From Lachnospiraceae bacterium (lineage in GTDB: Bacteria > Bacillota > Clostridia > Lachnospirales > Lachnospiraceae): a stretch of 12,609 nt of DNA. The stretch spans positions 1-12,609 of the forward strand of contig CAAEWE010000077.1 of assembly GCA_900759665.1 (NCBI GenBank). The letters are read 5' to 3'. The position numbers and the translations under genes were made by a program. The notes under the pieces were generated by a model. The model did no database searches. It had not been told where the DNA came from and was given only the letters and a program-made list of their open reading frames with translations. This document shows, piece by piece, positions 5,956 through 12,609 of the stretch (its first letter is position 1; each line of letters opens with the position of its first letter).

Positions 5956-7407
5956 TTAAACAAACAGGAAAAATATCAATGTATCAATCAGAAATACCGG
6001 AATCAGACAGCTGACGGACCATGCCATATATCCAAAGAAGGAAGGCATCTTGATTCCGTTTTCCTCCGCAATGGAACGAACCATAAAGTTCGGCGCGTTA
6101 CCAATGTAAGTATTCGCTCCCATAAATACGGCACCACAGGAAATTGCCATCAGGAAGATCTTCGGAATGGTTCCATCCAGTACCTTGACCATAGTACCAC
6201 CCGTCAGAGCGGAATGTACGGCTGTGGTAAAGAATACCAGATAGGTCGGTGTATTGTCCAAAAAGCTGGACAGGAAACCGGTCATCCAGAAGAACTGCCA
6301 CGGCTTATCAATACCAAGCTCGCTTCCTCTTGCTTTGAGGATCAGCAAAGCCGGGATCATTGTGATAAAAATACCAATGAAGAGAACTGCCACTTCCTGG
6401 ATCGCATCCCATGTAAAGTGGTTCTCCTCGCGTACCTCTTTCTTCGTCGTATGAAAAGAAAGGAATGCTGCTGCCAGGATCATTACCATTTCCAGAATGG
6501 ATGCATAGCTTAACTCTACCTCTCCATAGAAATGAATGCCCTTTGCAAAAAACGGCACCTGCTGTGGAAGTACACCACTCAGGATAACGGCTGCCACGAT
6601 CACGATCATAAAGATAATGTTGTGAGCACCTGCCAGATGCAGTTTCTTTTTCTCCTCACTTGTCTCCGGCTTGAGACCATCTGCCACATCCTTCTTGTAT
6701 GCATTGTTATCAATGATAAAGAATAACAGAAGCAGGATTGCCACATTAAGTAACATAACCGGCAGAAGATTTAAGCTCCAGAAGAAACTAACACCGTTAT
6801 TAAATCCCATCAAAAGCGGCGGATCACCAACAGGGGTCAGACAACCGCCGATATTGGATACCAGAAAGATAAAGAAAATAACGATCTGTGCTTTACGCTG
6901 ACGCCATTTATTGGCACGGATCAGCGGACGTATCATTACCATACTGGCTCCGGTGGTACCGATCCAGCCGGACAATGCGGTACCGATCAACAGCAAAAGG
7001 ACATTGAGCTTCGGGGTTCCCACCAGATCACCCTCCAGCACGATATTACCGGCGACGCAGAACAATCCAAACAACAATACGATGAATCCAAGATAATCAC
7101 CGATAATGGACTCTAAAACCTGCTCCCAAGCTGTTCCTGCCCCAATAAATACGGCAAATGGGATCACAAATGCCAGTGACCAGAAGATAACGGCTGCCGG
7201 CTTCCATTTTTCCCACCATTCGCCTGCTACGAGAGGACAAATTGCAATACATAACAGCATTCCAACAAACGGGATACAATACGAAAGTGATAATGTGCTT
7301 CCAACGCTCCCGGCTCCCTTTTCCGCCGCAAATGCTACAGAAGAGTTTGCCAGCAAAGCACACAATGCCAGGGCGACACCCCATACCGCAGATTTTAATC
7401 TTTTCAT
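5956..7407 (-). CDS. NhaD/CitMHS-type sodium:proton antiporter
   Basis: A 483-residue inner-membrane transporter of the ion transporter superfamily that includes NhaD, ArsB and CitMHS, with about eleven hydrophobic segments. Conserved reentrant-type motifs are GTTGASMVMIRPL (near 150), SNIGGCLTPVGDPPLLMGF (near 185-203), SSFLDNTPTYLVFF (near 384) and GANTYIGNAPNFMV (near 434). The two Asn/Pro-rich motifs in each half fit an inverted-repeat transporter. Na+/H+ exchange is the usual annotation for close relatives; the ion and direction are not proved by sequence. The N-terminus has a signal-like stretch ending SSVAFA-AEKG, so the mature protein may begin outside the membrane. ATG 7407 has GGAGG at 8 bases. 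It is transcribed from its own promoter, with a terminator hairpin in the leader. Confidence 0.88.
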   Translation of the reverse strand: MKRLKSAVWGVALALCALLANSSVAFAAEKGAGSVGSTLSLSYCIPFVGMLLCIAICPLVAGEWWEKWKPAAVIFWSLAFVIPFAVFIGAGTAWEQVLESIIGDYLGFIVLLFGLFCVAGNIVLEGDLVGTPKLNVLLLLIGTALSGWIGTTGASMVMIRPLIRANKWRQRKAQIVIFFIFLVSNIGGCLTPVGDPPLLMGFNNGVSFFWSLNLLPVMLLNVAILLLLFFIIDNNAYKKDVADGLKPETSEEKKKLHLAGAHNIIFMIVIVAAVILSGVLPQQVPFFAKGIHFYGEVELSYASILEMVMILAAAFLSFHTTKKEVREENHFTWDAIQEVAVLFIGIFITMIPALLILKARGSELGIDKPWQFFWMTGFLSSFLDNTPTYLVFFTTAVHSALTGGTMVKVLDGTIPKIFLMAISCGAVFMGANTYIGNAPNFMVRSIAEENGIKMPSFFGYMAWSVSCLIPVFLIDTLIFFLFV

Positions 7408-7455
7408 GATCTACGCCTCCATATTTCATCATAATTTCATGTAAAAATAATGCAC

Positions 7456-7496
7456 AAAAAAGCACGGCAGAAAACACAACTCATTTTCTACCGCGC
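7456..7496 (-). terminator. Intrinsic terminator in the antiporter leader
   Basis: On the - strand a 13-pair stem (7484-7496 with 7462-7474, two G-U pairs), a 9-base loop and six T residues (7456-7461) form a typical rho-independent terminator. It lies downstream of a strong promoter (-10 at 7509-7514) and about 50 bp before the antiporter start codon, so it may either end the germination gene transcript or act as an attenuator of the antiporter. Structure is seen; the role is inferred. Confidence 0.85.
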
Positions 7497-7508
7497 ACAT
7501 TTTAACAC

Positions 7509-7538
7509 ATTATATCACAAAAAAGCAACCATTTTTAA
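7509..7538 (-). promoter_or_regulatory. Extended -10 promoter of the antiporter gene
   Basis: TGATATAAT gives a perfect extended -10 (TATAAT at 7509-7514), with TTAAAA (7533-7538) at 18 bp as a 4-of-6 -35. Transcription would start near 7502, giving a leader of about 95 bases that contains the whole 7456-7496 terminator hairpin. Confidence 0.65.
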
Positions 7539-7582
7539 TAAGAAGAAATGTTTTCTTTTGTGCATAATGTCCATAAGTAGTT

Positions 7583-9019
7583 CTATTTAGAACTTTGATG
7601 GTTGAGTTTCTCGTTTTCACTAAGACTTACCCGGAAAAAACGCTTCATTAACTGCACTTTATCAAAGGGGATCAGCGGATAAAGATAATTTCTTCCGTTG
7701 ATCGTCCGGGTACATAACGGCGTCACAATGAGCACCACCGTACCTGCCAGAAATCCCCAGAGGCCGAAGATTCCCGTCAGGATCAAAAGCTGTATTCTCA
7801 TAAACTTGATCGCATAACCTAATTCCATATTACTCTGGCTGTAATTGGCGATCGCCACAAACGCCATGTAAAGCATGATCTCCGAATTAAACCACCCTGC
7901 CTTTACCGTATAATCCCCAAACACAATGCCCGCAATAATACTTAGCGGGGTATTCAGCATATTGGGTGTATTCACTGCCGCCATCCGAAGACCGTCGATC
8001 GCCACCTCCAGGATCAGAAGCTGTGCCACCGGCGGAATATACATAGGATCCTGTATCTTAATAAATTCAAAGGCATGGGGCACCCAGTCCTCATGCTGCA
8101 TCAACAGGATAAAAACCGGTGTCAGAAAAATGGACACCACATTAATGATAAACCGGCTAAAACGCAGATATGTCCCTGTCACCGGAGGAAAATAATAATC
8201 ATTGGCATCCTCAATGATCTCAAACAGGGAAGTAGGCAGGATCATTGCCGCCGAGGAATTATCACACAGGATCACAATACTTCCCTCCAGAATGCATGCC
8301 GCCGTGGTATCCGGCCGTTCCGAAAATTTAAACTTCGGAAAGGGATTCAGCCAGCCCTTTTTGAAAATACATTCTCCCAGACTCTCCTGATTCATGGTCA
8401 GAGAATCCACATCCACTCCCCGCAGACGCTTCATAAGCTCCCGGAGCACACCGGGATTCACGCGGTTTCGCATATAACAGACCGCCACATCCGTCCTGGA
8501 GCTTCGCCCAATTTCCACCAGCGTAAAAGATAACTCCGGATCACGGATACGCCGTCTGATCAGAGCCATATTCGGAATCAGAGACTCAATAAATCCGTCC
8601 CTTGCCCCCCGGAGCACCTTATCCTTATCCGGCTCGTCCACACTGCGGCCGGGATACTCCCTGAAATCCAGCGCTATAATAATGTCATAGCCCTCCACTA
8701 GCAGGCAGCTCATACCGGAAAGCACCGCTTTTACAAAAGCCTCTTGATCAGCAATCTTCATCAGGTCAAGATACGGGATCTCCTGCTGTAAAAAGTCCGC
8801 AAAATCTTCCGGCATCTGTTCCGGCGTGATCTTGTAAAAGAACTCCATCACCTTCTCCGAAACCTCACCCTTCAAAAATCCGTCTACCGTATAAAATGCC
8901 GCCTGTCTGCCACCGATCACAAAACGCCGGCGGATCAGATCAAAGCTGTCCTCAATGTGAAGCAGCTTTTTAATCTCCTCATCCCGTTTTTGAAAATTGC
9001 CCTGAAATATGTCCGCCAT
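7583..9019 (-). CDS. Spore germination protein, GerA/SpoVAF-like
   Basis: A 478-residue protein of the GerA (spore germinant receptor A subunit) family. It has a soluble N-terminal region of about 285 residues with the characteristic FDLIRRRFVIGGRQAAFY and FYTVDGF stretch, then about five membrane segments (near 288-310, 328-350, 355-372, 375-390, 405-432). GerA-type subunits sit in the spore inner membrane and take part in germinant sensing and release of dipicolinate. No GerB or GerC partner is adjacent, which fits a SpoVAF-like orphan better than a full receptor operon; the spoVA operon is also not in the window. ATG 9019 is chosen for its AGGAG 4 bases upstream; the frame extends to a GTG at 9076 without such a site. 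A sigma-G-like promoter lies upstream. Confidence 0.9.
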   Translation of the reverse strand: MADIFQGNFQKRDEEIKKLLHIEDSFDLIRRRFVIGGRQAAFYTVDGFLKGEVSEKVMEFFYKITPEQMPEDFADFLQQEIPYLDLMKIADQEAFVKAVLSGMSCLLVEGYDIIIALDFREYPGRSVDEPDKDKVLRGARDGFIESLIPNMALIRRRIRDPELSFTLVEIGRSSRTDVAVCYMRNRVNPGVLRELMKRLRGVDVDSLTMNQESLGECIFKKGWLNPFPKFKFSERPDTTAACILEGSIVILCDNSSAAMILPTSLFEIIEDANDYYFPPVTGTYLRFSRFIINVVSIFLTPVFILLMQHEDWVPHAFEFIKIQDPMYIPPVAQLLILEVAIDGLRMAAVNTPNMLNTPLSIIAGIVFGDYTVKAGWFNSEIMLYMAFVAIANYSQSNMELGYAIKFMRIQLLILTGIFGLWGFLAGTVVLIVTPLCTRTINGRNYLYPLIPFDKVQLMKRFFRVSLSENEKLNHQSSK

Positions 9020-9090
9020 TCTTCTCCTCATTTCTAAGCAGCCGGCAATCCACATTCTCCGCGGCTTTGGCTGCACTATTCTTTTGGAGT

Positions 9091-9119
9091 TAGTATGCCC
9101 TGTTTTATCCGATCAATAC
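9091..9119 (-). promoter_or_regulatory. Possible sigma-G (forespore) promoter of the germination gene
   Basis: On the - strand GTATT (9115-9119), a 17-bp spacer and CATACTA (9091-9097) match the sigma-G pattern: the -10 fits CATnnTA fully, the -35 fits 4 of 5, and the spacing is one base shorter than typical. It lies about 70 bp upstream of ATG 9019. Forespore expression is what one expects for a GerA-family gene. Confidence 0.5.
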
Positions 9120-9141
9120 CTCCTTGCCGCAAAAAGCAAAG

Positions 9142-9170
9142 TTGACATTCTATATCATCTCGTCTAAAAT
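9142..9170 (+). promoter_or_regulatory. Sigma-A promoter of the PD-(D/E)xK-like gene
   Basis: TTGACA (9142-9147), 17-bp spacer, TAAAAT (9165-9170): a perfect -35 and a 5-of-6 -10. It points away from the germination gene and is followed by a leader of about 75 bases to ATG 9252. Confidence 0.8.
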
Positions 9171-9238
9171 TTTCATGTTGCTGTTACTGTATATAGTTTG
9201 CATTTTTTATTCGCAGTATTTCAATTTTAACATATTTC

Positions 9239-9249
9239 AGGAGGTGATC
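9239..9249 (+). promoter_or_regulatory. Near-perfect ribosome binding site
   Basis: AGGAGGTGATC is complementary over 11 bases to the 3' end of 16S rRNA in Firmicutes and sits 7 bases (from AGGAGG) before ATG 9252, fixing that start and predicting strong initiation. Confidence 0.9.
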
Positions 9250-9251
9250 CC

Positions 9252-10001
9252 ATGTCTATCTGCGACAACGACAGTATTCTGTTTCATCAGGCATGCCGCC
9301 AGATCATCCATCAGGAACGTGCCTCCATGGGCATTGGCACCCTGTCCGAAAAAACGGTCCATGCCGTTCTCAAAGCATTTTATGAACCGGATCCAGAGCA
9401 TCAGGAGATTCCTGTCGAAAATTTTGTCGCAGATATTTTACGGGATGGAGAGATCATCGAGATCCAGACCAGAGGTTTTAACAAGCTGCGCCGCAAGCTG
9501 GACACCTTTTTAAAATATTATCCGGTCACCATCGTGTACCCAATCGTCCACACCAAATATCTTTACTGGATCGACGAGGAAACCGGTGAGATTTCTTCCA
9601 AAAGAAAATCTCCGAAAACAGGCACCATTTACGATGCCGTTCCGGAGCTTTATAAAATAAAAATGTATCTGAACAATCCCAATCTCCACCTGTGCCTGGT
9701 ACTCATCGACGCCGATGAATACCGCTTATTAAACGGATGGAGCCGTGACCGCAAAAAGGGTTCTTCCCGTTTTGACCGGATACCAACGGAGCTGGTAGAT
9801 GAGTTTTATATCGGCGGTCCTGCCGACTATAAATGCTTTCTCCCGGAGGGACTTTCCCCGGATTATACGTCGAAGGATTTTGCGAAGGCTGCCCACATTC
9901 CTGTGGGGTATGCCCAGACACTGCTTGGGATCCTGTATTCCTTAAATATCGTCGAACGCACCGGCAAAAAGGGCAGGGCATATACATACCGGAATATATA
10001 G
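9252..10001 (+). CDS. Hypothetical protein, PD-(D/E)xK-like domain plus C-terminal winged helix
   Basis: A 249-residue soluble protein that I recognise only as a conserved hypothetical, possibly the family named DUF8091. Residues 31-97 follow the order expected of a PD-(D/E)xK nuclease core: a helix with Glu33, then Asp61 at the end of one strand, EIIEIQT with Glu70-x-Gln72, a basic helix (FNKLRRKLDTFLKYY) and a strand (VTIVYPI). Gln in place of the catalytic Lys occurs in some active members and does not decide activity. Residues about 198-247 (TSKDFAKAAHIP...GKKGRAYTY) look like a winged helix-turn-helix that may bind DNA. It stands alone, with its own strong promoter and ribosome binding site, diverging from the germination gene. 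The motifs are seen; nuclease or regulator function is inferred. Confidence 0.75.
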   Translation: MSICDNDSILFHQACRQIIHQERASMGIGTLSEKTVHAVLKAFYEPDPEHQEIPVENFVADILRDGEIIEIQTRGFNKLRRKLDTFLKYYPVTIVYPIVHTKYLYWIDEETGEISSKRKSPKTGTIYDAVPELYKIKMYLNNPNLHLCLVLIDADEYRLLNGWSRDRKKGSSRFDRIPTELVDEFYIGGPADYKCFLPEGLSPDYTSKDFAKAAHIPVGYAQTLLGILYSLNIVERTGKKGRAYTYRNI

Positions 10002-10066
10002 TTATATAAACAAGGATCCGATGCAGGACATTTGGTTCCTCAACATCAGATTATCGAATACTCCTT

Positions 10067-12388
10067 TTACAGCCTTACCGTCATCGGATCAGAGAAATCG
10101 CTATATACCTTTTTCCCTGACACAATCTTATATGTTCTGATCCTGATCTGAAAATAACGATATCCCACCCGATATCGAATTCGGAAAACACCATTCCGCT
10201 CTCGGATTGATGAATTACTTAAGACAATCTTTTTGTATTTTCCACCATCCACTGCCACATATATCTGTGCATTTTCTTTCTTCCTGCCCCGCACCTTAAT
10301 TCGCAGATATGGAATATTTCCCGCTCTTCGTTTTGTAACAGAAAAGGACGGTATGTCTCCCGGTTTGATCTGTATCTCCCCAGCCTTGGAACACACTTCT
10401 CTGACTGCGGAATCTTTCTGCCTGATCTGTGCACTGACCTTATAATAATATTTTTTTCCTTTTTGCACATTCCTGTCCACATAGGCATTTTCATTTGCCT
10501 GTAATCCCTTTTGGAGCCGAAATCCCTTACTTTTACTCTGTGTGGAACGATACACTTTATAACCGGCTGCCCCGGATACCTTTTTCCAGCGTATCGTTAC
10601 CCTGCCACTTTTTTGTTCTATCTGCATGGATAACGCTGCCGGTTTTGCTGTTATAACCGGAGCTCCTGAGTCTTCCGCCGGCGTCTCTGTCTGCATAGGG
10701 CCTGATGACTTTGCCGGCACCGGCGTTTTTGTCATCTCCGGTGCATTAGTTATGTCCGGCTGCTTCGTCGGTTCCGATGTATTGACAGCTTTGTCAGGTG
10801 TTCGTGTTGGTATAGGAGAAGGCACTCCGGTTGGTGCCGGACTCCCGGCAGGAGTCTGCGTTTGTGTCGGTGTTAAGGTTGGTGCCGGATTCGATGGCTT
10901 TGCCGGCATCGGCGTTTCTGTCATCTCCGGTGCACTGGTTATGTCCGGCTGCTTCGTCGGTTCCGATGTATTGGCTGCTTTGTCAGGTATTCGTGTTGGT
11001 ATAGGAGAAGGCACTCCGGTTGGTGCCGGACTCCCGGCAGGAGTCTGCGTTCGTGTCGGTGCCTCTGTCGGCACCGGATCCAATTCCTGAAATGCAATTC
11101 CATTCTCCTCACACTGCTTTTGCACTTCTCCACCAGAATAGCTGTATACCACGACCTCTTCACATAATTGGGAAATTTCCGGACCGTTTATCTCACAGTC
11201 GGGATTATATAACACCAGCTTTTTTAATTCCGGCCAGGCTGCCACGCTCATGTTCCATATACTCTGTACTCCTGCCGGAACCGTTAAAGTGATAAGATAA
11301 TTTTCACAAAAAGCACCGGGACTGATATATTTCACTTCATCCGGCAATACACAATAACGAACTCCTCCATTCAGATAAGCAGCCAGTTCCCCGTTTCTTT
11401 TTTTGATCAAACACTCGTCAACGATTTCATAGTAAGAAGATTCCTCTGAGATCCTTATCCGAAGCCTGTCACCGAGTCGATAGAATGAAGATCCATCAAC
11501 CATATATAATGTGGATGGAAGTTCCAGTTCCTGAACATTCGGTAGAAACGACAGTGCCTGCCCTTCCAAAGATAACAATCCCTCCGGCAAAGTTATTTTG
11601 ATCACATCATTTATCCTGTAAAATGCCAGCCGGCCTATCACCTCTACCGGATATCCTCCTAATTGTTCCGGAACAGAAATCTCCCAGTTACCATCCGGAG
11701 ATTCTGCATAATCATACACTCGGGCATATTGCCGGATAGGCTTTAAATATTCCCAGGTCGGATACCCTTCTTCATAATGCCACAATATCCCACGATAGTT
11801 TCCCCACTCCGTAGTTTTCTCCAGGGAATACCTCAACTTCAGTCCGGCCTCCGTCATTTTCTGAACCGTTTCCTGATCAAAATAAACTCTCCATTCACAA
11901 CATTCATCATACAGATCATACGGAAACAAGGAACTGTAAGTTCGTCCTTTGTCTGATATCCACTGATCAACCTGATATGTATACTGTGTTGTCCATTCAT
12001 CAACTTCATAAAGATTGTCTTTCATTTTTTGCTGAAACTGATATACCAGCTCGGTGTCAATTTCCTGTTCCGAAGTCCCTGTGATCCTGAGAAGATAATT
12101 TCCCGTCTCCTCCCCCGTATCTCCCGGCCAAATAATGGCATAAGGCTTATCCTCTGTAATTTCCATTGGAAACCATTCCAGGCTCTCATCCCCCTCCATC
12201 TCTTCTTCCATATATGCTGCCTGATAGAGCTTGTCTGATCCCATGCTGCTGTTTGGCAGACCACTGTTCACATTTTTGAGCGCCTTCGTTTTCTGTGGTA
12301 CGGCACCGGCTGCACTCTGGAACAATAAAATGCCACTTAATATCCAGACACATATTTTATATATTCGTAATGAGCTTTTTATTTTCAT
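10067..12388 (-). CDS. Secreted leucine-rich repeat protein with Pro/Thr linker and Fn3-like C-terminus
   Basis: A 773-residue exported protein. Residues 1-29 form a signal peptide (basic start, hydrophobic VWILSGILLF, cleavage near AAGA-VPQ). An unrecognised N-terminal region precedes BspA-type leucine-rich repeats (about 235-430, e.g. VIKITLPEGLLSLEGQALSF and AFCENYLITLTVPAGVQSI). A Pro/Thr/Ser-rich stalk (about 434-575) contains two 63-residue tandem repeats. A fibronectin type III-like domain follows (about 583-670, VTIRWKKVSGAAGYKVYRST...KKYYYKVSA), then a second beta-rich domain to the end (SDFSDPMTVRL). No LPXTG sorting signal or membrane anchor is seen, so it is probably secreted or held by other contacts. 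ATG 12388 has AGGAG at 8 bases; an in-frame TTG at 12394 is worse. Binding partner unknown. Confidence 0.88.
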   Translation of the reverse strand: MKIKSSLRIYKICVWILSGILLFQSAAGAVPQKTKALKNVNSGLPNSSMGSDKLYQAAYMEEEMEGDESLEWFPMEITEDKPYAIIWPGDTGEETGNYLLRITGTSEQEIDTELVYQFQQKMKDNLYEVDEWTTQYTYQVDQWISDKGRTYSSLFPYDLYDECCEWRVYFDQETVQKMTEAGLKLRYSLEKTTEWGNYRGILWHYEEGYPTWEYLKPIRQYARVYDYAESPDGNWEISVPEQLGGYPVEVIGRLAFYRINDVIKITLPEGLLSLEGQALSFLPNVQELELPSTLYMVDGSSFYRLGDRLRIRISEESSYYEIVDECLIKKRNGELAAYLNGGVRYCVLPDEVKYISPGAFCENYLITLTVPAGVQSIWNMSVAAWPELKKLVLYNPDCEINGPEISQLCEEVVVYSYSGGEVQKQCEENGIAFQELDPVPTEAPTRTQTPAGSPAPTGVPSPIPTRIPDKAANTSEPTKQPDITSAPEMTETPMPAKPSNPAPTLTPTQTQTPAGSPAPTGVPSPIPTRTPDKAVNTSEPTKQPDITNAPEMTKTPVPAKSSGPMQTETPAEDSGAPVITAKPAALSMQIEQKSGRVTIRWKKVSGAAGYKVYRSTQSKSKGFRLQKGLQANENAYVDRNVQKGKKYYYKVSAQIRQKDSAVREVCSKAGEIQIKPGDIPSFSVTKRRAGNIPYLRIKVRGRKKENAQIYVAVDGGKYKKIVLSNSSIRERNGVFRIRYRVGYRYFQIRIRTYKIVSGKKVYSDFSDPMTVRL
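10710..11087 (-). repeat. Two 189-bp tandem repeats coding the Pro/Thr stalk
   Basis: Two copies (10710-10898 and 10899-11087) of 189 bp, 63 codons each, are nearly identical apart from a few substitutions (e.g. CACCGGCGTTTTT against CATCGGCGTTTCT) and diverge toward the end of the second. The period is a whole number of codons, so copy number can change without frameshift. Encoded repeat units contain PAGSPAPTGVPSPIPTR and SEPTKQPDIT. Confidence 0.95.
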
Positions 12389-12470
12389 TGCCAATTCTCC
12401 TGCACCTCATCTTTTTATTTCCTGTATCTATTCTATTTTCCATCGTTATTTTCATAATTTATCTGTTAAA

Positions 12471-12499
12471 ATAATAACAGTTTTTCTGTGATAAAACAA
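12471..12499 (-). promoter_or_regulatory. Sigma-A-like promoter of the LRR gene
   Basis: TTGTTT (12494-12499), 17-bp spacer, TATTAT (12471-12476; 5 of 6). It lies about 80 bp upstream of ATG 12388. The -35 matches only three of six, but spacing is ideal. The repeat end begins 18 bp further upstream. Confidence 0.5.
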
Positions 12500-12517
12500 T
12501 CATTTAAGGAATTAGAA

Positions 12518-12609
12518 CTCAAACTTCGCACACGAAAAAACTTAATCCGCCCATAATGTTTCTTATGTTTCAAGGTGTTGAATATGATTTTTGCCTTTTA
12601 AGAACTTGA
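12518..12609 (-). repeat. Repeat end upstream of the LRR gene (continues past window edge)
   Basis: On the - strand this reads GGCAAAAATCATATT (12581-12595), then ACATAAGAAACATTATGGG (12550-12568), 13 variable bases and TTCGTGTGCGAAGTTTGAG (12518-12536). The first block matches 121-135 of copy A exactly, and the last is identical to 4060-4078. It continues inward to the window edge, so a full palindrome may lie to the right. Confidence 0.88.

Noticed and set aside
7562..7578. GCATAATGTCCATAAGT, resembling the repeat end CCCATAATGTTTCTTATGT
   Set aside because: Only the CATAATGT block matches and the second block at 32-base spacing is missing, so it is not counted as a family member.
10020..10047. 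GATG-AGGA / TCCT-CATC inverted repeat between the convergent 9252-10001 gene and LRR gene
   Set aside because: The stem is interrupted by mismatched bulges and has no T-run on either strand.
10626..11090. 154-codon + strand frame rich in Gly and Val opposite the LRR gene
   Set aside because: It is the antisense reading of the Pro/Thr repeat region; the open frame follows from the repeat composition and no start signal is seen.

Overview
The window looks like a chromosomal segment of a spore-forming, low-to-moderate GC Firmicute, most likely a Lachnospiraceae-type clostridium. The grounds are a GerA-family spore germination gene with a sigma-G-like promoter, strong AGGAGG ribosome binding sites, sigma-A promoters with consensus spacing, a BspA-type leucine-rich repeat surface protein with a Pro/Thr linker, and a DUF5662 protein. 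The genus cannot be fixed from the sequence alone. No phage genes, transposase, CRISPR array, rRNA or tRNA was seen.

Layout. Positions 1-297 hold one half of a large intergenic repeat and then a promoter. Two + strand genes follow: a DUF5662 protein (298-858) and a PAP2-family membrane phosphatase (968-1654). They converge on a long - strand block across a 558-bp intergenic region (1655-2212) that is almost entirely one giant imperfect palindrome. The - strand block, in order of transcription, is a GerA/SpoVAF-like germination protein (start 9019), an NhaD/CitMHS-type sodium:proton antiporter (start 7407), TatD nuclease (start 5847), 16S rRNA dimethyltransferase RsmA (start 5016) and an aminopeptidase P-type M24 peptidase (start 4012). 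TatD and rsmA look like one operon whose promoter is embedded in the antiporter's terminator; the peptidase may belong to it or have its own promoter. Divergent from the germination gene is a small + strand gene (9252-10001) with the layout of a PD-(D/E)xK-like domain followed by a winged helix. The window ends with a secreted leucine-rich repeat/Fn3 protein on the - strand (10067-12388).

The most unusual content is the repeat family. Five copies of one terminal module, ACATAAGAAAYATTATGGG followed at constant spacing by a GAAGTTTGAG-like block, lie at 146-196, 1665-1715, 2147-2200, 4060-4108 and 12518-12568. Two of them are the outward-facing ends of the giant palindrome. One ends a partial copy cut off by the left window edge. 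Two lie alone or truncated upstream of the peptidase and LRR genes, reading toward them. No coding function is convincing, so it is best described as a non-autonomous palindromic element or a structured RNA family of unknown function.

The genes are mostly housekeeping (rRNA maturation, DNA metabolism, peptide turnover, ion homeostasis) plus sporulation and surface functions. Apart from the tatD-rsmA unit there is no evidence that they work as one pathway.
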